64,000 bases of DNA from Eunapius fragilis (taxonomy: Eukaryota; Porifera; Demospongiae; Spongillida; Spongillidae): NCBI GenBank assembly GCA_963681505.1, contig OY811976.1:1081715-1145714 (forward strand). Reading direction: 5' to 3'. Numbering within the stretch: position 1 is the stretch's first letter; every line of letters begins with the position of its first letter. The position numbers were made by a program, and so were the translations under genes. The notes beneath the pieces were generated by a model, which was not told the origin of the DNA, did not search any database, and was given only the letters and a program-made list of their open reading frames with translations. Positions 10,401-20,159 of this stretch are shown here, in pieces.

Positions 10401-12680
10401 ACTTTTTATTTATTTATTTTAATGTAAGGACAATGAACAGTTTTCATATACAAAAACAAAATTCATAAGTATCACCCTGCAAGTGACCTAAATATTGAAA
10501 ACCGTGCTGTATAAACGTTTATTCTTTAACCCTTTCGCCTCTCCCACAAAAACATATTATAGTTGGATTGTACACTAAGAGAGCTTCAATTTGATGCCAA
10601 CAATAGCCATACACGTTCTGTAATTAGGGAGTTTTGAGTCTTCAAAGTGGAAAGCAATTAATTATTCATGATGGTGTTAATTCGTAAACCGCTCGTGAGA
10701 TTTTAAAAATTAATGCGTTAAAGTAACATCCATATTAGGTCAAGCAAATATGATAAATTGCACACAAATCTGAGGGGTACATGCCGATTCATTTGTGTCA
10801 GGACATGGAATGACCCCCCCAGGACATATACAGTACTAATCACACTTCCCTTTGATGAGACAGAATACATGTAGGTTCAAATTACATTGTGCAATATACG
10901 CTACAGACTACAATGTGTGTGTGAGTTACTTGTATTTCAGCTTTCCCGTGTGCATTACTGTAGCACCAACAATTGCATACTTTTAGTCAGATTAACTGTA
11001 CATGTACCTCGAACTGTTAGCTTTGCTGGTGGGAGTATGTCCTCATATGATGTAGCACCCACAAACAGAACACTGCAAAGTACTTTAATTCCATTGTTAT
11101 CAGCATCTCCACGTACTGTGAGGTACACGGTGGTGTTGGCCCCTGATGGTATTAGTGAGGACTGGTTGATTCCACGAGATGTCCATGTGGAGGGATCAAC
11201 GTTGACCACCTTAAATATGATGTCATTCACATTGGTAGCACTGCATGAGAATGATGCAGTCTCTCCCAACATGACTGTCTGGTTGAGTGGAGGTGTCACC
11301 CCTGATGCCAAGGGAATTGATCATGTAAATATCACACTTTAGTACAATGTGTGTGGGTGTGTGAGTTACTTGTATTCCAACTTACTGGAGTTGGTGGTCA
11401 CATTGATTGATGCACTTCTGGTGCCCTCATCCCCAGACACTCCATTCCCGGCCACCACAGTGATGATGTAAGTATGGCCTGGGGACAGGGAGGTCACATT
11501 ATATGTGAGCTCAGTGGTGTTTGATGTTCCATTAGATGATCCATTGACCTCATGGTAGGATACAGTGTAGTTCAGAGGTCCACCAATCCCTGGGTCCTCA
11601 GGTGGGTACCAGGTTAGGTCCACATAGGTGTAGCCAACATGAGCAGCTGTCAGATGTTGGGGAGCAGATGGAGGGGCTGTAGGGGGGGGGGGGGGGGACC
11701 ACAGAGGAGTGAGATATGCCCCAAAACTGACAATGCATGATCACTTAATTTAGAGAGAGAGAGAGAGGGGGAGATGTTAGCCTTCAACGGTTAGCCAATT
11801 CATACCTCCACCCCTCCTCCCATGTGAAGTACCCAATCAGAACCTGCAGAAGCAGTTTCCATGCAGCATTAAGTAAAATAACGTGACTCATGTCTGGAGG
11901 GATGACCATGAATCAGATCATTTCTCTCTTTGTTGCTATTGAACGATAACACAATAATGTTCCATGTGTTGGAGGAGAGAGTGGTATTCAGTGGCATATA
12001 GGATATAGGAGTGGAATGTAAAATGCATGGGAACAAGGTGACTAAAATGGAAAATAACACCTAAATGTAAGATGTCATACATACATTCGTGGTGTGGTAA
12101 GTACACCCTGTTCTCATGCATACTTTTTACACCACCATTGCCTCGTAAGTTGGTGGCATATAGGATTGGAACCAATCCTATATGCCAGCACCTTTCTCTT
12201 AGGGAACGTTTGGAGTTAATTGTTGTTAAAACTAACCTTGTACAGACAGGTAGGCTGCTGGCCTTGAGTCAACTCGTGTTCCACCAGCCAGAAATATTAT
12301 GCACATGATTTCCAAGGTGTGGTCATTCTCCGGTTTACCTGGCACATGAAGGTTTACAGTGGTCTGACTACCACTGTATACTGGTGCAGACACTGCCACT
12401 CCCCTATAAGCCACATATGAGATGGGCAGGGAGTTCACCAAATATGCAACAGCTTGCACCTCCGTTACAGTGCAGGTGAACGTTGCTGTGGATCCCAACA
12501 TCACTGATGTATTCACTGGTGTCTGAATAAAGCCTGCCATCACTGTAACATAACAAACCAAAGGGACAGGAACATGCATATTGAATGAACTAATATTCAT
12601 TGTGTATCAAGCTCACCGTTTGTGACCAGATAGAAATGCAGTGGTACAAGAATGCCAAGCTGGAGTCGAAATGAGAGCAT
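1410..12680 (-). CDS. Ig/FN3 transmembrane receptor with three tandem death domains (13 exons)
   Basis: Assembled from 13 minus-strand exons: 12680-12617, 12542-12237, 11676-11386, 11301-11008, 8473-8386, 7189-7140, 6257-5993, 5618-5572, 3999-3735, 3362-3316, 2829-2553, 2173-2127, 1480-1410. Each intron has GT/AG borders, every junction keeps phase, and the sum is 2112 nt (703 codons plus stop). Residues 1-21 are a signal peptide, about 22-123 Ig-like, 124-220 FN3, 221-318 Ig-like, and about 324-352 a membrane helix followed by a basic stop-transfer stretch. Three death domains lie near 365-450, 469-555 and 573-663, followed by a short tail. Death domains are homotypic adaptor-binding folds, so a cell-surface receptor signalling in apoptosis or innate immunity is inferred. 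No ligand can be inferred. Introns are loaded with minisatellites and a palindrome. Exon usage, and whether all three modules are spliced together, is unproven without transcripts. Confidence 0.8.
1499..1857. repeat. 26-bp minisatellite array A
   Basis: About 14 copies of a 26-bp unit containing CCAAACATGGTACAATGGAG, one of them short by 3 bp near 1648. It lies in the intron upstream of the receptor's terminal exon. Long open frames through it on both strands are artefacts of a stop-free 26-mer. Confidence 0.97.
2127..2829 (-). CDS. death-domain module C (exons 11 and 12)
   Basis: Exon 11 (2829-2553, 277 nt) follows the acceptor TTCATTCACAG and ends at the donor GTATGT. It encodes a death domain with the core Trp (IPWRSVA), an LTSQEL turn, FLKIWIERY and TYTKLCDAM. 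Compared with the other two copies it has four extra residues (DDIA) after SQEL. Exon 12 (2173-2127, 47 nt, donor GTAACA) encodes a linker, YPMVDYRSLLERVSP. The phases are 1 in, 2 between and 1 out, so the pair is a symmetric cassette of 324 nt. This is the membrane-distal module. Confidence 0.78.
2874..3079. repeat. 44-bp minisatellite array, short
   Basis: About four to five copies of a 44-bp unit containing CCCTGCTCCATAGGGTACCC, in the intron just upstream of death-domain exon 11. The same unit forms the larger array at 4105-5335 and a short one at 6366-6428. Confidence 0.95.
3316..3999 (-). CDS. death-domain module B (exons 9 and 10)
   Basis: Exon 9 (3999-3735, 265 nt) and exon 10 (3362-3316, 47 nt) repeat the module C layout with the same acceptor, donor and phases. 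The death domain reads IPWRSVACAFGLTSQEL, then SFFKIWIERYWSAATYTKL and LCDALMKCDF. The linker is YHMVDYHSLLERVSP. The total is 312 nt, so adding or dropping the module keeps frame. Flanking intron sequence is also close to modules A and C, showing a genomic duplication rather than exon convergence. Confidence 0.78.
4105..5335. repeat. 44-bp minisatellite array, about 28 copies
   Basis: Head-to-tail 44-bp units containing CCCTGCTCCATAGGGTACCC. A block of about six variant units (near 4430-4700) recurs at about 4695-4960 with the same private variants, showing a higher-order duplication of roughly 265 bp. It lies in the intron between modules A and B. Frames through it are repeat artefacts. Confidence 0.96.
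5572..6257 (-). CDS. death-domain module A (exons 7 and 8), membrane-proximal
   Basis: Exon 7 (6257-5993, 265 nt) and exon 8 (5618-5572, 47 nt). The frame is open throughout and encodes IPWRSVACEFGHTSQEL, SSFLKIWIERYWSAATYTKL and a linker YPKVDYHSLLERVSP. There is no internal ATG at the position where modules B and C read MIPW; here it is AIPW. It therefore cannot start translation there, which supports its use as an internal exon. Its phase-1 acceptor fits the phase-1 end of transmembrane exon 6. Confidence 0.78.
6366..6428. repeat. 44-bp minisatellite, one to two copies
   Basis: A remnant of the CCCTGCTCCATAGGGTACCC unit between death-domain exon 7 and the decayed terminal-exon copy. Confidence 0.85.
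6455..6474 (-). pseudogene. decayed copy of the receptor terminal exon, possible alternative last exon
   Basis: On the minus strand an acceptor (CCCTCACTTAG) is followed by a phase-1 frame encoding VAQLTA and then TAA. This matches the first residues VVQLTG of the true terminal exon at 1480-1410. It lies between transmembrane exon 6 and the first death-domain exon. Splicing exon 6 to it would keep phase and give a receptor without death domains. It may equally be a dead duplicate. Confidence 0.45.
6487..6752. repeat. 26-bp minisatellite array B
   Basis: About ten copies of the CCAAACATGGTACAATGGAG unit, slightly more diverged than array C, directly upstream (minus-strand sense) of the decayed terminal-exon copy. 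Confidence 0.96.
6753..7139. other. intron with G/T-rich unique sequence
   Basis: Intronic sequence between transmembrane exon 6 and array B, rich in GGGGG and GTGTG runs. I see no coding exon in it. Confidence 0.6.
7140..7189 (-). CDS. receptor exon 6: end of membrane helix and stop-transfer
   Basis: A 50-nt exon between acceptor TTTTCTGCAG and donor GTGAGT. Joined in phase 2 to exon 5 it completes the helix (AIVVLYCW) and gives the basic cytoplasmic edge RKKKNRKI. It ends in phase 1, which fits both death-domain exon 7 and the decayed last exon at 6474. Confidence 0.8.
7275..8361. repeat. 26-bp minisatellite array C, about 42 copies
   Basis: A 1.09-kb array of almost identical 26-bp CCAAACATGGTACAATGGAG units. 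Variant units (AACGCC for AACACC) are confined to the first 350 bp, while the rest is essentially homogenised. It fills the intron between the two transmembrane exons. A degenerate trace of the terminal exon is visible at about 7230-7275. Confidence 0.98.
8386..8473 (-). CDS. receptor exon 5: transmembrane segment
   Basis: An 88-nt exon from acceptor AAATAG to donor GTAAGT. It enters in phase 1 and leaves in phase 2. It encodes a short stalk and a Val/Ser/Ile-rich helix (VVVASVVSVVSGVTILLVAV) that continues into exon 6. It is the only strong hydrophobic span in the assembled protein apart from the signal peptide. Confidence 0.8.
8525..10816. mobile_element. 2.3-kb palindromic (foldback) element in a receptor intron
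   Basis: The left arm from 8525 (GGGTCATTCCATGTCC) is the reverse complement of the right arm ending at 10816. Inside, 9190-9461 pairs with about 9501-9778 around a short loop near 9481. Arms are high identity with scattered substitutions and carry no recognisable transposase. The right arm is split by other insertions between about 9782 and 10166. A foldback transposon or an inverted duplication are both possible. Confidence 0.75.
9789..10131. mobile_element. poly-G-bearing repeat with 17-bp terminal inverted repeats
   Basis: It is bounded by AGCAGCCCCGGATCCAG and its reverse complement, with AACG/AATG flanks that could be an imperfect 4-bp target duplication. The interior has long G runs and the recurring phrase GGGTGCTGTCTGCTTCAGGT, found elsewhere in the window. 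It is non-coding. Confidence 0.6.
11008..11301 (-). CDS. receptor exon 4: second Ig-like domain
   Basis: 294 nt, phase 1 at both ends, acceptor TTGGCATCAG and donor GTACAT. It encodes an Ig-like fold with the Cys pair in ASFSCSA and IKVLCSVLF, the entry PPLNQTVMLGETASF, and several Asn-x-Ser/Thr sites. The canonical Ig Trp is not obvious. Its position is between FN3 and the membrane. As a 1-1 exon it could be skipped without frame loss. Confidence 0.8.
11386..11676 (-). CDS. receptor exon 3: fibronectin type III domain
   Basis: 291 nt, phase 1 at both ends, acceptor CCCCTACAG after a C-rich tract and donor GTAAGT. It begins PPSAPQHLTA and has the FN3 landmarks VDLTWYPPEDPG, LNYTVSYHEV, LSPGHTYIITVVAGNGVSG. 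It carries many Asn-x-Ser/Thr sites, as expected of an extracellular module. The paralogue at the right edge has a matching exon beginning PPSAPTDINI. Confidence 0.88.
11681..12236. other. intron between receptor exons 2 and 3, with a decayed foldback MITE
   Basis: It holds a G17 run at 11681-11697 beside the FN3 acceptor. A degenerate inverted repeat at about 11940-12235 carries the phrases TTTTTACACCACCATTGCC and GGCATATAGGAT. The latter phrases are shared with the 291-bp MITE copy at 59195-59487, so it is probably an older relative. Confidence 0.55.
12237..12542 (-). CDS. receptor exon 2: first Ig-like domain
   Basis: 306 nt, phase 1 at both ends, acceptor TTATGTTACAG and donor GTTAGT. 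It encodes FIQTPVNTSVMLGSTATF, the Cys pair in FTCTV and IMCIIF, and ends AAYLSVQ. It is clearly homologous to the Ig exon of the plus-strand paralogue at 62950-63237 (shared YxVNS, a Thr-Val-Asn strand, and YL-x-VQG end). Confidence 0.85.
12617..12680 (-). CDS. receptor exon 1: signal peptide
   Basis: ATG at 12680-12678, 64 coding nt, donor GTGAGC in phase 1. It encodes MLSFRLQLGILVPLHFYLVT, a short basic head and hydrophobic core typical of a secretory signal. The ATG directly follows CACACAG, so a 5' UTR intron may end there. Without transcript data a further upstream exon cannot be excluded. Confidence 0.65.
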
Positions 12681-12689
12681 CTGTGTGGG

Positions 12690-14770
12690 TGGGTGGTGTG
12701 TGCATAAATTATGCTTATCTGATAAGGTTTTCATCTCGCTCTGATGGACACATATACCCATCACCCAAGCCGGAAACACATACAGAGAAATGATTGGAAA
12801 CACATCCATACAAGATCTATACATGTACAGGTGTAAAGCATAACTATCACATTAAGCTAAGTAATAGGGTGCAAAAGTGATTGTGCTATAATTGTGTGGA
12901 GATAACTGGATTGATGTGCTATTTATGATATGTAAACATTAACAAGTGTTGCATTCTGATTTGCCAGACATACATATTGCAGATAATCGTTTCATAGTAA
13001 TAATTGTTATGTCATGTGGGTCCGGTGCAGAGACTAGGGTGGGAAAGTTTCAAACCAGTTGGTTGGATTTGGAGTCCCTAATCTGCAACAGAATTAGGAC
13101 TCCAAAGACATGGCAATTGCAAAGAAAATTCAAAACTATTTTCAACGGAGGTCACCGATTCAATATGTGCGATGGTATGCCATACTGGTGGCTTACGTAT
13201 CAGCAGGTGCACATTTATACATAGGTGTAGTAAGAAAGGAAGGGGGGGTGGGGGGAACCTGAGGAAACTATAACCCCCTCATGTTTTAAGTGTGGGGCTG
13301 AGCCCCCAACTTCTCAGTGTTATTCAGTATGAATACTACATGTACTTATACTGTGTTGACGTGAGTGCTGCCTAAGCTAAAACCAGCTAGTATAAATTAT
13401 AAAGTTCTTCAGAAGGAAGACAGGTGTAGCCTTTTGGGTTGGCCGACTTAAATGGACTAAAGTTGGTATGACTGCAAAAGTTTACGTGCCTATTACCCTG
13501 CATAGGAAGGCTTAGTAAGTTAGTTTATTAGTGGCTTGCCTGCATTGCATATAATCCTGCGGCAGATTGAGGGAGGGAGGGGTGTGGCTGCAGGGGTGGC
13601 ACAAATGGCCAGCTTGATAGGACTTTAGCCTGGTCACTTTCCCCCCAAAGCAGCAAAACAAAGGTCAGAAGAAAAAAATTGACGCATAACAGCTGATGCA
13701 AGCAATTATTTGTACAAGATATTCAATCATGTATAACATCTAAAGATTTGTGTGGTTATATTAGTACCACACTCTTATGTTCTCTGAGAGTATCAAAAAT
13801 GTGGGGAAGCATCAATAGCTTCCACTTAAACAGACAAAGACATCAGGGAGCTATTCACAGCAACTCTTCAATTTTCATGTACTTCACAGTAGCCCAACTT
13901 CTGGGAAGCCATCGAGATTGTTCTTGCTCACAATATGTATGTTTCTGGATATTACAATATTCTAATATCCATGGTATGTCCGAGCCACACAGCCATGGCA
14001 AAGTAATAGAAATAGTTTCTAATTCCTAAGAGAGTCATAAGGTACGGTTACATGACCACAGAAATGTGATTGATTCAGATGCCAGCACATGGAATGTTGC
14101 CTAGAGACTCCAGTATCAGGACCTACGATAGTAGGTCCTATGTAGGATTGGCTCCGTAGGCGTGGTTTTCGATCGAGCGTTAGAAAACAGAATATACGCT
14201 TCGTAGCCACTTGCCAGTCGCTATAAAATCTACCCAAAATACGCAGCATCTATAGTCCAACGCGCGATGTTCGCAACCCTGCCGTTGTCTCCAGACGGTA
14301 TAGTCGATCCCTCGAATCCGCCATATTTTTTCTCCTTCTCCTTCTTCTCCTTCTTCCTTTCGTCAAACATAACTCAAGTTAGGAAAAGCGGGGGAAAATG
14401 ATATTTGCACCAAAATGTAGCGCTCGATGCGAAGTTTCATCCTATGTGAATATTGAAACTATATAGTTTATATCAGTTTCGATATAAATAATAAAGAGTG
14501 TGCGTGGGTGTATTTTTGCCGATTTATAAAAAATGAAGTATACTTGCGGATGGGCAGTTGGATAAGGATCGTAACTAAATGCTTGGACCCATATGTTGTC
14601 GGGCTTTCGTCTATGCAAATTGCTATTGGAACTTTGATGAATTGCCCAGGACCCGTTTACTAAGCACGTGATCTTGCACGTGTTTGTTTTTATGTTGAAA
14701 CATGCCTTCGCGTGAAAAGAGATCGGTACAATGAGAGCAAAGCATGAACCTAGTTCGGTGGCAAGCCGGA
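12690..14770. other. no recognisable gene
   Basis: Several short open frames occur (for example 12961-13224 and 13751-14029), but none shows a known motif, good splice signals or a plausible start. A small hairpin is centred near 14132 (GGACCTACGATAGTAGGTCC). A TC-rich tract is at 14330-14360. Part of this stretch should contain the promoter of the minus-strand receptor. Confidence 0.5.
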
Positions 14771-15330
14771 GAACGTTACCAGGCGAACTCTGAGCAGAAG
14801 CGAGCCGACGAACGACAACGGGATCTTGAGTGAATCGGGTCGGGAAAAGGGCAAGGTACAGACCCTCGTCATCCTATTTTTAATTGTATCTTCCCATCTA
14901 GAAACATGTATTCTTACTGAAGCTATGATGATGACCCATGCGAGACGCTCGTCAAGCGCGGTACGAAAAAGATCCTGAAACGAAGCGAGCAAAGAAATAG
15001 AAGATCGGGTTAAGACTTAAAGGGCAAGGTACAGACCCTCGTCATCCTATTTTAATTTGTATTTTCAAACTGTATCTCTGATGATGACCCATGCGAGACG
15101 CTGGACGGGTGCGGTACAAAAAAGACCCTGAGACGAAGCGAGCGAGAAAAGGCGACGCAGATCGAAGCGAGACGCAGAAAGAACCTGGTGGTACCAAAAA
15201 GGCCCTGAATCCAAGCGGGTTGGTGAGCACAAACGCTACCTTGATCATGCTGAAACAAGAAGAGCAGTTTAAAAGGCTAAATAGTCTGGGTCTGATCTTA
15301 ACACTGCCTCCCAAGTGCTGGACAATAAGA
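14771..15330 (+). pseudogene. remnant of a basic YxxDPExKR-repeat protein
   Basis: Three places in shifting frames encode the same Arg/Lys-rich motif: ERYQANSEQKRADERQRD (from 14771), RDARQARYEKDPETKRAKK (from about 14941) and RVRYKKDPETKRARK (from about 15106). A fourth, frame-shifted trace follows near 15170. The DNA between is a direct repeat, since AAGGGCAAGGTACAGACCCT occurs at about 14848 and 15020. Such repeats resemble coiled basic segments of uncharacterised invertebrate proteins. That comparison is from memory, and stops and frameshifts make this copy non-functional. Confidence 0.4.
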
Positions 15331-15517
15331 AGTCAAGATTAAACGGTGAGTTTATGTGTATACTGTAACAAGTACTGTGGTGATTACTGAGCATTCTGAT
15401 GTGAAACTTTAATGTAATGAAAAGTTAGGTTAATTTTTACTCACGTTTTATCTCTTTGAACCAAGAGATGTAAAAGGCAGGTGTATGTTGCTTGAAAAGA
15501 CACTAAATAGCAATAAA

Positions 15518-15858
15518 ACGTACGAGAAAAGGTTGTTGAAGATTTTAAAGAACCACATGAATGGTTGGTGGACCACAAAGTATGCACTAGAATGTTAGCA
15601 ATCCCTGTTGACACTAATGGCTGGTGTGTTGTGGGTAATGAAATAAAGGATAAAAGTAAGGGTGAAAGTAATGACCGTCCCAAAAAGTGGCTTTGCACCT
15701 GTCACTTGAATGATGAAGAGGTAGATATAATTATAATAACAAAGTTACTTTTCACAAAGCCTGTAGCGGACATTAGAGTAGGACTAGGTGACCTTGGTAA
15801 TTGTTGCCACATTGATCGTGACCTAAGTGCAGACATTTGTGATGAGAATTGTGTATGA
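15518..15858 (+). CDS. unassigned open frame, about 112 codons
   Basis: An uninterrupted frame after a TAA near 15515, ending with TGA after DENCV at 15858. It contains an ordinary mix with several Cys and His (KKWLCTCHLNDEEVD, LGNCCHIDRDLSADIC). There is no family assignment. The first in-frame ATG is inside (at TRMLAIPVD). It could be an exon or transposon fragment related to the basic-repeat remnant just upstream. Confidence 0.25.
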
Positions 15859-15859
15859 A

Positions 15860-16753
15860 CACCCCTCAATATAATACCACACAATAGCAGTATAACAATG
15901 GTAAGGGTGAGCAGGGGTTTTTAATAAGGGGATGAGGAATACTGGATCTAAACTGGTTTTGAGTCCCGCTCCTGGTATCACATGCCATGCAGGCTAGGGA
16001 TTAGCACTTCATGCCTGCCTCAGCATGCTGATGCTTTGCTCCCAGATGTTACATTAACACCTGCAACTGTTGACACAACACTTCAGCTCTAGCTGGCTTC
16101 TGACAATGTATGTCACACTTCATAACATGCTACAAGGTAGCGGAATAAGATGGCATAGCACTGTAATTCCAAACATAGATGTGTTCAAGATTTTTTTAAG
16201 GGAAGGTTATGTGCAAAAGGTTATATGTGAAACTGTGTAATGCTTAGTATACATATAATTAGCATGTCAGCTTGCTTGGGGCATAGCGATGCTAGCGTAT
16301 ATGTGCATAAACCTTCCACAACCTATATATAAATTAAAATTTGTGTGTCCATATGCTGATTGATTGTCAAGAGATGGGGTACTTGAGTTGAATTAGCGAT
16401 TGTAGCATATGAACTGTTATGTCAAACTTAATCATGTATGCTATGCGTATGGTACAGGATCTAATTGGGTGTAGTTATGTGTAGCTAACTTTTGCATTTT
16501 GGTGGAAGGTATCAAGCCTATACCTTATGTCAACTCTGATTCACAAGTTGTTATGTATAATCCACATGTGAGAAAACAAAGTATGAACTCATTACTCAGT
16601 GACAATTGGAATAATGATAATTTTCATCACCCAAAAAAGTAAGAGGACTTTATCAGCATTGCAATGCAACCATAGTTAGCACGTCCATTTGAAGCCTCAC
16701 TTCGGGTTTGATAAGCCAACTATTTTTACTTTCCCACCAATGAGGTGCAGCAG
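15860..16753. other. no recognisable gene
   Basis: AT-rich unique sequence. I see no open frame with a recognisable motif and no strong repeats. Confidence 0.5.
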
Positions 16754-19631
16754 TATATGGGGCAGTGCAAGAGAAAACTGGGCTTATGTGATTTTTAACA
16801 TTTCTTCAATTCATCTTGCAGTATCTTTGCGACCTTTAAAGCTCTGTCCTTCAAACTTACTACATATATTACCGGACCATTTTACTACTGCATTTTGTTG
16901 TCGAATGTTTTTTATTTACTCCCTGGGGGGTCCTCATGATTAAACAACCAGAACAGTTAGATTTCAATGGATCTCGATGAAAGAATGCCTTTTCGCGTTC
17001 AAATTTGCACCACATTTACAACACTGCACCCGCTATTTTTTCCGCCTTTTCGTTTGAGATGTGATGAGCGGTTACAAAACAGCGGCGTTTGAAAGTTGTC
17101 GTTCATTTGTCTTCCGATTGCTCCGCCATTGTGCCGTCATTGCTATTTTAACCCCGTGACTACGAGACACTGCCCATCAAGTGCCCCACCCTCCCTCGAA
17201 TAGATAGCCCAGGCCATCCGGAGGTGGACCTGACATTTTGCAAGTTGCTTGTCACGTGAGCATTACTAGGTTACACGCTGCGTCTCCTTCAGTTGCGTAA
17301 ACGAGTTGGGAGTTTACGGTGGCGCGTGGCGACATGAAAACGTCGAATTGATCGAGCCTACGTGATCCTAAGGCTAAGATAACGTACGTAAGCTCAAACC
17401 CTTTTGCAATCACGTATTGTAGTTGAGCTTGTATGTTTGTTCATTTCTACGAGGGTAATTCGATTTTTTTTTTCTCGGACACAGGCCACACGTGCTGTCG
17501 CTCGTGTATTTGTGACTGAGATATAATCGCTACACGTCATCCTACTTAAACTCGACCGGCGCAACGTTTGTGTTCACTGCAATGTATACATGAAGACGAT
17601 TTGGAATAGTACGTTATCCTAGTAGTTTACACCCATGCCAGTTTAAAATCCGGTATTATGGAGACTGTTGCCTGTGAGCAGCAAAGCGATGACCAATCCG
17701 TTTACACCACTGATGGCATAACATACACTATGCCAGTATTATATGGCCACAATGGTGCTGTTGACAATACTCAGACCCCCAAAATTTATGCCTTCAACAC
17801 ATTGGAAATCTTGTACACACAATTGTCTGTATGATGTGTACATTGACTATGTAGTCCCTCACTACAAGTCACACACAAACTAACTGTGCGCACACACTCC
17901 CACACAAAAATATCACAGTTCTTGGGGTAAGCAGTATGCAGTGTGTCCCTTCATATGGCTTGCTTGCATTCAGACTTCATACCACTCGGGTATACTTGCT
18001 CCTATTAGATGCACTTGTATGTGTTGCCTGTGTCTGCAACTGTGGCTCATTACATTAATAGATGGTCACAACATCTATACAAGCTAAGCATACCTAAGCG
18101 AGTAGAATCACACAGGTATGCACGCCATTCATGATAAAGGCACATCGCTTACATTCACATGCAGGACACTAGACAGACCACAAAACCTTAGCCTGTTGTT
18201 CTATCCCTGTAAAGAGTTAAGGAACCAGTCTCAAAAACTTCTACTGTTGCTGGGAGACATCCAATTCTAAGTCCCATGCCATGCTCATACTGGTATCATA
18301 GCAGATCCCATCCCCAGACAAAATGTCCACAAGCGAAATAAATGTCTCCCTCTTTCATAAAATGTTCTCCTTTTTCCCATCCATTCAAAGAACCTGTGTA
18401 TGCATGTGAGTGTACATGTGCATGCATGCATGTGTGTGTATGTTTGCTTTTGTTTATGTGTGCATGTAATTAAAAATACAATGAGCCAACAGGGAATGGT
18501 GTGTAGTGCTGTGACATTATGTAGTAGTCCAAGTTTGATACAAAGCACCAATCCATTGGCCACTGGTGCTACCAAACTTGATTTCATAGAGCTCTTACAA
18601 CAGTGCTACTTGTACAGGCCACATTAGTTTGGATTTTAGTATCCAGGTCAAGATGTTCTGTTGCATTAGTGAAAGGGGGCTGACTGTGGGCAGGTTGCTG
18701 ACCTCAAGCATACAATGCACTATGAATTTATGTACAAAGGCAACAATAGAATGCTGTATGCTCCAAAGTCACATCTACCCATCCTCATATCAACCACTGA
18801 CAAACACATGGGTACAAGCTTGGCCTGTACAAGTAGCACTGTAGTAGTTTGGCAGCACCAGTGGCTGTTGGATTGGTGTTTTGTATCAAACCACAATTGT
18901 ATGGACTACTACATAATCCAATTTCAGTCAGAACACTACACCTATTGGCTCATTGTATTCTATCAGCTATGCAACAACATTGTGCACTGAAATTGTTCCC
19001 CTGGACAAAATCTGCTAGTAGAATCTGCACATAACTGGCTTACAAATCATGTCCCCCGAGGACACAATACACTAGCAGATTCTGTCCCCCTCCAGCAGAA
19101 ACAGAAAATATCCCCCCCCCCCCACACATACACACTTGCACACACTTCTTTGACTGAACAGGAGGACCCAACACATACAAGTGCATCTAATAGGAGCAAG
19201 TATACCCAAGTGGTATGAAGTCTGAATGCAAGCAAGCCATATGAAGGGACACACTACATACTGCTTACCCCAAGAACTGTGATATTTTCTGTGTGGGAGT
19301 GTGTCTGCACAGTTAGTTTGTGTGTGACTTGTAGTGACGAACTACGCAGTCAATGTACACACATCATACAGACAATTGTGTGTACAAGATTTCCAATGTG
19401 TTGAAGGCATAAATTTTGGGGGTCTGAGTATTGTCAACAGCACCATTGTGGCCATATAATACTGGCATAGTGTATGTTATGCCATCACTGATCAGTGGTG
19501 TAAACGGATTGGTCATCACTTTGCTGCTCACAGGCAACAGTCTCCATAATACCGGATTATAACTGGCATGGGTGTACACTACTAGGGTAACGTACCATTC
19601 CAAATCGTTTTCATGTATACCTTGCACAGAG

Positions 19632-19870
19632 GTGGATACAGGGGTGGGGGGGGGTTGGGGGTTGCAACCCCCCCTTTCATATAAGGTACCTCCCCCTCTT
19701 CTTCTAAGCAGCCCCCCCCCCCCCCCCCCCCCCCCCGCTTTTTGTATCGGGCCTGAAGCGGACAGTACACACGGTGACACCCCCCACACACACACAGTGA
19801 CACCCTGCTTTTGGTATCGTGGGTCTCAACCCCCCCTTTTGGAAAGTTCTGTATCGGCCCCTGCAGTTGC
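19632..19870. mobile_element. poly-C/poly-G repeat inserted in the right palindrome arm
   Basis: Absent from the matching left arm. It contains a C run, TATCGGGCCTGAAGCGGACA (reverse of the recurrent TGTCCGCTTCAGG phrase) and GGTACCTCCCCCTCTTCT, also seen at about 53318. Same family as 9789-10131. Confidence 0.6.
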
Positions 19871-20159
19871 AGTAAACACAAACGCTGCACCGGTCAGTTT
19901 AAGTAGGATGACGTGTAGCGATTATATCTCAGTCACAAATACACTAGCGACAGCACGTGTGGCCTGTGTCCGAGAAAGAAAAAAAAAAAAAAAAACGAAT
20001 CACCCTCGTAGAAATGAAAAAACATACAAGCTCAACTACAATACGTGATTGCAAAAGGGTTTGAGTTATCTTAGCCTTTGGATCACGTAGCTCGATCAAT
20101 TCAAGGCTTTCATGTCGCCACGCGCCACCGTAAACTCCCAACTCGTTTACGCAACTGAT

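Noticed and set aside
16689..16943. 84-codon frame in the left palindrome arm, mirrored at 20843-21052
   Set aside because: Mirroring explains the apparent conservation. No motif, and the conserved part is not framed by splice sites.
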